This document shows, in pieces, positions 7,347 through 11,647 of a DNA stretch of 11,647 nt. Origin of the DNA: an uncultured Collinsella sp. (lineage in GTDB: Bacteria > Actinomycetota > Coriobacteriia > Coriobacteriales > Coriobacteriaceae). The position numbers and the translations under genes were made by a program. The notes under the pieces are model-generated. The model did not search any database, was not told the origin of the DNA, and saw only the letters and a list, made by a program, of their open reading frames with translations. The stretch's first letter is position 1. Every line of letters begins with the position of its first letter. The stretch is from positions 1-11,647 of the forward strand of contig CAAEVD010000031.1 in the NCBI GenBank assembly GCA_900759435.1, given 5' to 3'.

Positions 7347-8186
7347 CTATGCCTCCTCGAGCTCGAGTCGGTTATCGGCAATGTCTTGGGCGGTCGCGCG
7401 GTAGAGTTCGTCGATAAAGGCGACCTTAAAGCTTGCCGGGGCATCGGCGACAGCGGCGGCACGCGTGCCGGCAACGTTGTAGACGGCGGTGCCGCAGACG
7501 GCGGCCGTAAACGGGTCGGCGGCGCAGGCGTACACGGCCAGCACGCCGCCCTGTGAGCAGCCGCAGCCGGTGATCTTGGACATGAGCGGGCTGCCGCCGT
7601 GGGACTTGGCCACCGTCGTGCCGTCGGTGATCAGGTCGACTCCGCCCGAGACCACTACGGCGCCGCCGGTGTAGCGGGCGAGCGCCACGGCGGCATCGCG
7701 GGCGGCGTCTACCGTGTCGGTGGTATCGACACCGCGTACGCGGCTCAGATCGGCCGCCTCGCCCTCAAGACCCCACAGGCCGGCGAGCGCGATGATCTCG
7801 GAGGCGTTGCCGCGCACGATGGCGGGCTTGTACTGCTTGAGCTCGTTTACCAGCTGGGTGCGCAGGCTACCGATGCCCAGGCCCACCGGATCGAGCACCC
7901 AGGGCTTGCCGGCGTCGTGTGCCGCCTTGGCCGCGCGGGGAATCGTCTGCTCGTAGATGGGGAAGAGCGTGCCCATGTTGAGATAGATGGCGCCGCCGCC
8001 GGCAACGAGCGCCTCGCCCTCGTCGGGCAGATAGACCATGGCGGCCGATCCGCCCACGGCGAGCTGTGCGTTGGCGACAAAGTCGATCGTCACCGTGTTG
8101 GTGATGGAGCCGGCCATCGGATTGGTGGCGCGAATCTCCTCCACGGCCTTGACCATATGTTGCTTAAGCTGTTCCGAATCAATCAC
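7347..8186 (-). CDS. thiM: Hydroxyethylthiazole kinase ThiM
   Basis: A 279-residue ribokinase-fold enzyme that phosphorylates 4-methyl-5-(2-hydroxyethyl)thiazole with ATP in thiamine salvage. Visible blocks are SITNTVTIDFVANAQLAVGG (27-46), LDPVGLGIGSLRT (98-110), VRGNASEI (124-131), VVVSGGVDLITDG (177-189) and KITGCGC (204-210). The last is the anion-hole and catalytic cysteine loop, in which the common TGTGC appears as TGCGC; Cys210 aligns with the catalytic cysteine. I take the start as GTG at 8186 because AGGAGG is 8 nt upstream. The ATG at 8191-8193 is out of frame and stops after four codons, and the in-frame extension to 8300 would translate through the riboswitch. It is the first gene of the operon, directly downstream of the TPP riboswitch and terminator. 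Confidence 0.94.
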   Translation of the reverse strand: MIDSEQLKQHMVKAVEEIRATNPMAGSITNTVTIDFVANAQLAVGGSAAMVYLPDEGEALVAGGGAIYLNMGTLFPIYEQTIPRAAKAAHDAGKPWVLDPVGLGIGSLRTQLVNELKQYKPAIVRGNASEIIALAGLWGLEGEAADLSRVRGVDTTDTVDAARDAAVALARYTGGAVVVSGGVDLITDGTTVAKSHGGSPLMSKITGCGCSQGGVLAVYACAADPFTAAVCGTAVYNVAGTRAAAVADAPASFKVAFIDELYRATAQDIADNRLELEEA

Positions 8187-8208
8187 TGCACATGCCTCCT
8201 TGGCATAG

Positions 8209-8238
8209 AAAAGGGGCGCTGTGCATAGACAGCGCCCC
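8209..8238 (-). terminator. Intrinsic terminator of the TPP riboswitch expression platform
   Basis: Read on the minus strand, GGGGCGCTGT and ACAGCGCCCC form a perfect 10-bp GC-rich stem around a 6-nt loop, followed directly by TTTT. It sits between the aptamer and the thiM ribosome binding site, leaving 8 nt to AGGAGG. This placement fits a transcription-attenuation switch: thiamine pyrophosphate binding would favour this terminator and shut off the thi operon. I did not identify the competing antiterminator pairing with certainty. Confidence 0.9.
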
Positions 8239-8250
8239 TGTAAAGGCGGC

Positions 8251-8342
8251 ATGCTCCCTACGCCAGCATTAACTGACAGGTTCAAAGGATTGAGCCCCAT
8301 GCCCTCTCAGCCTTGTGGTTTGCACCGCCGGCACTCCCGCAT
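8251..8342 (-). promoter_or_regulatory. TPP riboswitch aptamer (THI element)
   Basis: The minus strand carries the conserved THI-box blocks in order: GGGAGTGC, then GGCTGAGAGGG, then CCTTTGAACCTG, then TTAATGCTGGCGTAGGGA. ATGC (8339-8342) and GCAT (8251-8254) can close the P1 stem. By family knowledge this RNA binds thiamine pyrophosphate. With the terminator just downstream, it should reduce transcription of thiM, the thiamine-binding gene and thiE when thiamine pyrophosphate is plentiful. An upstream promoter for the leader must lie within about 8343-8441 but is not clear. Confidence 0.96.
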
Positions 8343-8369
8343 CGAATCTGTTGTTCCCTATACTAACGC

Positions 8370-8404
8370 ACCTGCCAAAAAGGGACAGGTTTATTTTGGC
8401 AGGT
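8370..8404. repeat. 11-bp inverted repeat in the divergent thi / HAD promoter region
   Basis: ACCTGCCAAAA (8370-8380) is repeated as its exact complement TTTTGGCAGGT (8394-8404) with 13 bases between. The repeat lies between the start of the thi leader and the HAD gene. A plus-strand TACAAT (8408-8413, 5 of 6 matches to a -10 box) begins 4 nt after the right arm and is placed to serve the HAD gene, with no good -35. That arrangement is typical of a repressor operator. No T-run follows on either strand, so a terminator is unlikely. The protein that might bind it is unknown. Confidence 0.6.
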
Positions 8405-8441
8405 CGTTACAATAGGTAGGACCGATACGAATGGGGGCCTT

Positions 8442-9350
8442 ATGATTAAACTTGTGCTGACCGATATGGACGATACGCTGATTCCAGCCGGGCATGACGG
8501 CGCCAGCGACTACGTCATCGAGGGCATTCATGCCATGCAGGCGGCGGGTCTGCACTTTGGCCCGGTTTCGGGTCGCCAGCCGTCCGCGATGGGCTGGATG
8601 TTCAAAAATCGTTCCGAGTGTTTTTCGACTGGCGCGTTCTGTAACGGCCAGGTGATGTTTGTCGACGGCGAGGTTGTTGCCTCCCGTGCGAGCGACAACG
8701 GTGCCCTCATGCGCCTTGCCGACTATCTTGAGCAAGAGACCGACGATACCTATCTGAAGGTCTACAGCCTGGGCGATGACTTTTGGGGTAACGATGCCTA
8801 TTGCGTGACGAGTGACCCCGAGCGCGTTCGTCGCGCCATGGAGTCGGGCGGCAACGCATGGCTCAAAGGCGAAGAAGCCCCGTGCCGTCCCGTCGTCGAT
8901 GACGCGCCGGTGTTCAAGGCGAATATCTGGAGCGCCCGTTCGCGTGAGGAGCTCGCGGAGCTACGCGAGCGCGTTGCCGCTGAGGTGCCGGAACTCTCGC
9001 TTGTGTTTCCCAACAACCGAGTGCGCCTGTTCGACATTCTTCCAGCCGGTTGGGACAAGGGTTGCGCTGCGCTGGAGTTGGCGCGCGCTTTGGGTCTGAC
9101 GCCCGATGAGGTGGCCGTATTTGGCGATTCCGATAACGATTTGCCCATGATCGATGCCGTTCCCAACTCCGTTGCAGTCGCCAATGCCAACGAGGCTGTC
9201 ACGGCTGCCGCGCGCTGGCATATCGGCGCTGCGGCAGACGATGCGGTTGCCGGGGCTCTGCATCAGATTGCCGCCTGCGCCGCGACGGGGGAGATGCCGC
9301 CGTTTATGCGCCAGATGGACGCGGCGGGTCTTGGCATCACGAACGTCTAG
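8442..9350 (+). CDS. Cof-type HAD-IIB family hydrolase (predicted phosphatase)
   Basis: A 302-residue cytoplasmic haloacid dehalogenase-superfamily protein with all four motifs. TDMDDTL (7-13) gives nucleophile Asp8 and acid/base Asp10, VSGR (42-45) gives Ser43, WDKG (204-207) gives Lys206, and VFGDSDND (226-233) gives Mg-binding Asp229 and Asp233. The large cap between motifs II and III (about 80-185) is typical of the Cof/IIB class, which acts on sugar phosphates, nucleotides or similar small phosphorylated metabolites; the exact substrate cannot be deduced. The start has a GGGGG ribosome-binding stretch about 5 nt upstream. It ends 10 nt before the LysR gene, so the two are probably co-transcribed. 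Confidence 0.9.
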   Translation: MIKLVLTDMDDTLIPAGHDGASDYVIEGIHAMQAAGLHFGPVSGRQPSAMGWMFKNRSECFSTGAFCNGQVMFVDGEVVASRASDNGALMRLADYLEQETDDTYLKVYSLGDDFWGNDAYCVTSDPERVRRAMESGGNAWLKGEEAPCRPVVDDAPVFKANIWSARSREELAELRERVAAEVPELSLVFPNNRVRLFDILPAGWDKGCAALELARALGLTPDEVAVFGDSDNDLPMIDAVPNSVAVANANEAVTAAARWHIGAAADDAVAGALHQIAACAATGEMPPFMRQMDAAGLGITNV

Positions 9351-9360
9351 GGAGAAGGCT

Positions 9361-10257
9361 ATGAAGCTCCAGCAGCTCAGATATGTCGTCAAAGTTGCCG
9401 AATGCGGCAGCATCACCGAGGCCTCGCGCCGGCTCTTTGTGTCGCAGCCTTCGATTACCGCATCGATTCGCGATCTCGAAAACGAGATGGGTGTGCGCAT
9501 CTTTGAGCGCACTAACAAGGGTGTCGTTGTATCCGAGGAAGGCGAGACCTTCTTGGGCTACGCGCGACAGGTGCTTGACCAGGCCGATCTGCTCGAAGGT
9601 AAGTACAAGGGCGCATCCGAGCAGGTGCCGCATTTTAGTGTGAGCTGTCAGCATTATTCCTTTGCCGTCAACGCGTTTGTCGATGTGATCCGTGAGTTCG
9701 ATGCCGCGCGCTACGACTTTACCCTGCGCGAGGAGCAGACTCACGAGATTATCGAGGACGTCGCGCATATGAAAAGCGAGCTGGGCATCCTGTATCTGTC
9801 GGAGCACAATCGCGAGGTCATCGAGCGCATGCTCGCCGCCAACGAGCTCGTATTCGAGGGGCTCTTCTGCGCCGCGCCGCATGTCTTTGTATGCGCCGAC
9901 CATCCACTGGCGGACCGCGCCAGCGTAACGCTCGAGGACTTGGAAGACTATCCGTTCCTGTCCTACGAGCAGGGCAGCTACAACTCGTTTTACTATTCCG
10001 AGGAACTGACCTCGACCTTTGAGCGTCGCAAGAATATCCGCGTACGTGATCGTGCGACACTGTTCAACCTGGCTATGGGCCTTAACGGCTATACGGTGTG
10101 TTCGGGTGTGATCAGCCATGAACTTAACGGCCCCGGTATTATCTCGATTCCGCTCGATGTGGACGAGTACATGGAGATCGGCATCATCACGCGCAAGAAC
10201 ACGACGCTCACGCGCTACGGCCAAGCCTATATCGACGCGATCCGTCAGCATATCTAG
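9361..10257 (+). CDS. LysR-type transcriptional regulator
   Basis: A 298-residue DNA-binding protein. Residues 1-65 are the winged helix-turn-helix (MKLQQLRYVVKVAECGSITE, then ASRRLFVSQPSITASIRDLE and GVRIFERT). About 90-298 is the periplasmic-binding-protein-like effector domain, with the usual hinge and ending, but nothing identifies the effector. The start has AGGGAGAAGG just upstream and lies 10 nt after the HAD gene, suggesting one operon. LysR-type proteins usually act as tetramers and often control a neighbouring gene. Here the inverted repeat at 10299-10331 and the methionine synthase-like gene downstream on the same strand make that gene the best candidate target (inference). A longer frame open from 9154 overlaps the HAD gene and is not used. 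Confidence 0.93.
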   Translation: MKLQQLRYVVKVAECGSITEASRRLFVSQPSITASIRDLENEMGVRIFERTNKGVVVSEEGETFLGYARQVLDQADLLEGKYKGASEQVPHFSVSCQHYSFAVNAFVDVIREFDAARYDFTLREEQTHEIIEDVAHMKSELGILYLSEHNREVIERMLAANELVFEGLFCAAPHVFVCADHPLADRASVTLEDLEDYPFLSYEQGSYNSFYYSEELTSTFERRKNIRVRDRATLFNLAMGLNGYTVCSGVISHELNGPGIISIPLDVDEYMEIGIITRKNTTLTRYGQAYIDAIRQHI

Positions 10258-10298
10258 GCTGCTGTGCTCTGCGCGGGTCAAATCTCTTTATGGCAGTC

Positions 10299-10331
10299 CA
10301 GTTTGATATAGGAAGCATCTATATCAAACTG
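10299..10331. repeat. 12-bp inverted repeat, candidate LysR-type operator
   Basis: CAGTTTGATATA (10299-10310) and its exact complement TATATCAAACTG (10320-10331) flank 9 bases. It begins 41 nt after the LysR stop, and its centre lies roughly 65 nt before the predicted start of transcription of the methionine gene, where LysR-type activators commonly bind. The arms are AT-rich and no T-run follows on the plus strand, so it is a poor terminator candidate. Confidence 0.6.
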
Positions 10332-10345
10332 TCATAAACGTATAT

Positions 10346-10374
10346 TTTACGATGGCCATATAAGCGCTCATACT
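10346..10374 (+). promoter_or_regulatory. Candidate promoter for the methionine synthase-like gene
   Basis: TTTACG (10346-10351) and CATACT (10369-10374) each match 4 of 6 consensus bases with a 17-nt spacer, predicting a start near 10381 and a leader of about 32 nt. The weak boxes would suit an activator-dependent promoter. An alternative -10, TATAAG at 10359-10364, lacks a good -35. Confidence 0.4.
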
Positions 10375-10412
10375 CTGTCTCGGTAAAGCAACCAATGCAA
10401 AGGGAGATATCT

Positions 10413-11546
10413 ATGAGCACTTCGATTCAACCGAACGCGCCGTTTCGCGCCGATATCGTCGGCAGTTTTCTTCGTCCCCAGGCCGTGAAGGACGCCCGTG
10501 CCGCCTACGCCGCGGGCAAACTCGACGCCGTCGGTCTTAAGGCCGTCGAGGATGAGGCCATTCGCGACCTGGTGGACAAGCAGAAGGCCGCCGGCCTGCA
10601 GGTGATTACCGATGGCGAGTTTCGCCGCAGCTACTGGCACCTCGACTTTATGTGGGGGCTGAACGGCGTCGAGCGTCGCACCTCACGTACGGGCTATATG
10701 TTCCACGACGAGGAGACCACGGCCGATACCGCCGTGGTGACCGGCCCCATCAGCGGCGAGAACCACCCCTTCGTCGAGCACTTTAAGTTTGTCAAGGCAC
10801 TTGAGGGCGAGGGCCACGTTGCACGCCAGACCATCCCGGCGCCGATCCAGACGTTCTCTGAGGTCACGCTCGATCGCTGCGACGGCCAGCAGGAGAGCCT
10901 GCGTGCCGTCTATAAGACCGATGAGGAACTTGCCGACGCCATTGCAGCCGCTTATCGCGCGGTGATCGCCGACTTGTACGCAGCAGGCTGCCGCAACATC
11001 CAGTTTGATGACTGCACCTGGGGCATCTATTGCGATACCGACTTTGTCGCCAAAACCGGCATGAGCCCGGTCGACCTGCAAAAGGTAAGCGAGCTGGGCG
11101 TGGCGCTCAACAATGCCGCCATTGAGGGCAAGCCTGACGACCTAGTTATCAATACGCACGTTTGCCGCGGCAACTATCACTCGACCTATGCCTTTGAGGG
11201 CGGCTACGATCCTATCGCACCCTACCTGTTCGCACACGAGAACGTTGATGCGTTCTATCTTGAGTTCGACACGCCCCGTGCCGGTGGTTTTGGGCCGCTG
11301 AAGTATGTTGCCCCCGGCAAGAAGGTCGTGTTGGGCCTGGTAACCACCAAGGCCGCTGAGCTCGAGGACGAGGATGTTATCGTCGAGCGCATCCGCGAAG
11401 CCGCAAAGTACGTGCCGCTCGAGAACCTGTACCTGTCACCCCAGTGTGGCTTTGCCAGCTGCGAGATTGGCAACAAGCTGACCGAGGACGAGCAATGGGC
11501 AAAGATCGCGCTGGTCAAGCGTATTGCCGAGCGCGTTTGGAAATAG
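10413..11546 (+). CDS. Cobalamin-independent methionine synthase-like protein (YxjG/YxjH type, MetE C-terminal domain)
   Basis: A 377-residue single-barrel homologue of the C-terminal catalytic half of MetE, the size of Bacillus subtilis YxjG/YxjH. The start APFRADIVGSFLRP is typical of the subfamily. The zinc-binding set is complete by comparison with MetE: His249 and Cys251 in THVCRGN, Glu284 in FYLEFD and Cys345 in SPQCGF. It should transfer a methyl group to a thiol, probably homocysteine to give methionine. Because it lacks the N-terminal MetE domain that helps bind folate, the methyl donor may differ from methyltetrahydropteroyl-triglutamate. ATG at 10413 has AGGGAG about 7 nt upstream; an earlier in-frame ATG at 10395 has none. 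No S-box or T-box leader fits in the short upstream region, so control by the adjacent LysR protein is the likelier route. Confidence 0.9.
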   Translation: MSTSIQPNAPFRADIVGSFLRPQAVKDARAAYAAGKLDAVGLKAVEDEAIRDLVDKQKAAGLQVITDGEFRRSYWHLDFMWGLNGVERRTSRTGYMFHDEETTADTAVVTGPISGENHPFVEHFKFVKALEGEGHVARQTIPAPIQTFSEVTLDRCDGQQESLRAVYKTDEELADAIAAAYRAVIADLYAAGCRNIQFDDCTWGIYCDTDFVAKTGMSPVDLQKVSELGVALNNAAIEGKPDDLVINTHVCRGNYHSTYAFEGGYDPIAPYLFAHENVDAFYLEFDTPRAGGFGPLKYVAPGKKVVLGLVTTKAAELEDEDVIVERIREAAKYVPLENLYLSPQCGFASCEIGNKLTEDEQWAKIALVKRIAERVWK

Positions 11547-11647
11547 CGGTAACGTTCGCAGGTGACGGCGCGTGCGAGACATGGCGTATCGCGTACAATG
11601 GTTCGGATCGTATCGTTCGGGCAGGTTATCCGATATGCCCGATCGCC
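11547..11647 (+). other. Intergenic end of window with possible promoter of the next gene
   Basis: This 101-base tail holds no gene. A TACAAT at 11594-11599 resembles a -10 box without a clear -35, followed by a 7-bp hairpin, TCGGGCA (11617-11623) with TGCCCGA (11636-11642). The methionine gene has no strong terminator here. The signals are too weak to assign. Confidence 0.3.

Noticed and set aside
8187..8300. N-terminal extension of ThiM
   Set aside because: It would translate through the riboswitch terminator and 3' part of the aptamer; GTG at 8186 with AGGAGG is a better start.
9337..10281. 314-residue minus-strand open frame
   Set aside because: Antisense shadow of the LysR gene, a common artefact of high-GC codon bias.
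10299..10331. Terminator of the LysR gene
   Set aside because: The stem is AT-rich and no T-run follows; position upstream of a promoter fits an operator better.
1..11647. CRISPR array, insertion sequence, prophage or defence island
   Set aside because: No regularly spaced repeats, transposase, integrase or phage-like genes are present; gene content is ordinary metabolism and signalling.

Overview
The window looks like chromosomal DNA from a high-GC (roughly 60% by eye) anaerobic actinobacterium of the class Coriobacteriia, most likely Collinsella or a close relative. This is an inference from base composition, the style of the proteins and the mix of genes; no rRNA or marker gene is present to confirm it. 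There are nine protein genes or gene remnants. The non-coding parts hold one clear TPP riboswitch with its terminator, one convergent terminator and three notable inverted repeats.

Left part (1-5338, all minus strand). A partial iron-sulfur flavoprotein runs off the left edge. To its right are two related cyclic-di-GMP genes. One encodes a 509-residue GGDEF-PAS-degenerate GGDEF protein (642-2171). The other is a longer relative with the same three-domain front end followed by a second degenerate GGDEF and an intact-looking EAL phosphodiesterase domain (2299-5015). The longer gene carries a one-base frameshift near 4220/4221 inside its PAS domain; the paralogue next door shows where the frame should continue. 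A 13-bp hairpin lies between the two genes, and a 323-bp divergent spacer follows.

Middle part (5339-8441). A patatin-like hydrolase on the plus strand converges, at a strong shared hairpin, with a minus-strand thiamine salvage operon read in the order thiM, a thiamine-binding MTH1187/YkoF-type gene, thiE. The three genes are tightly packed (a 3-nt gap, then a 4-nt overlap). They are preceded by a well-conserved TPP aptamer and an intrinsic terminator placed just before the thiM ribosome binding site, a classical transcriptional off-switch. ThiM would phosphorylate hydroxyethylthiazole and ThiE would join it to HMP pyrophosphate to make thiamine phosphate; the source of HMP pyrophosphate (ThiD) is not in the window.

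Right part (8442-11647, plus strand). A HAD-family phosphatase is followed 10 nt later by a LysR-type regulator. After a 155-nt spacer comes a 377-residue cobalamin-independent methionine synthase-like protein (YxjG/YxjH type) with a complete zinc site. The spacer holds a perfect 12-bp inverted repeat just upstream of a plausible promoter, which makes the LysR protein a candidate regulator of the methionine gene. The system is mostly conventional. The points most worth a second look are the frameshifted GGDEF-EAL gene, the paralogous cyclic-di-GMP pair, and the two operator-like palindromes.
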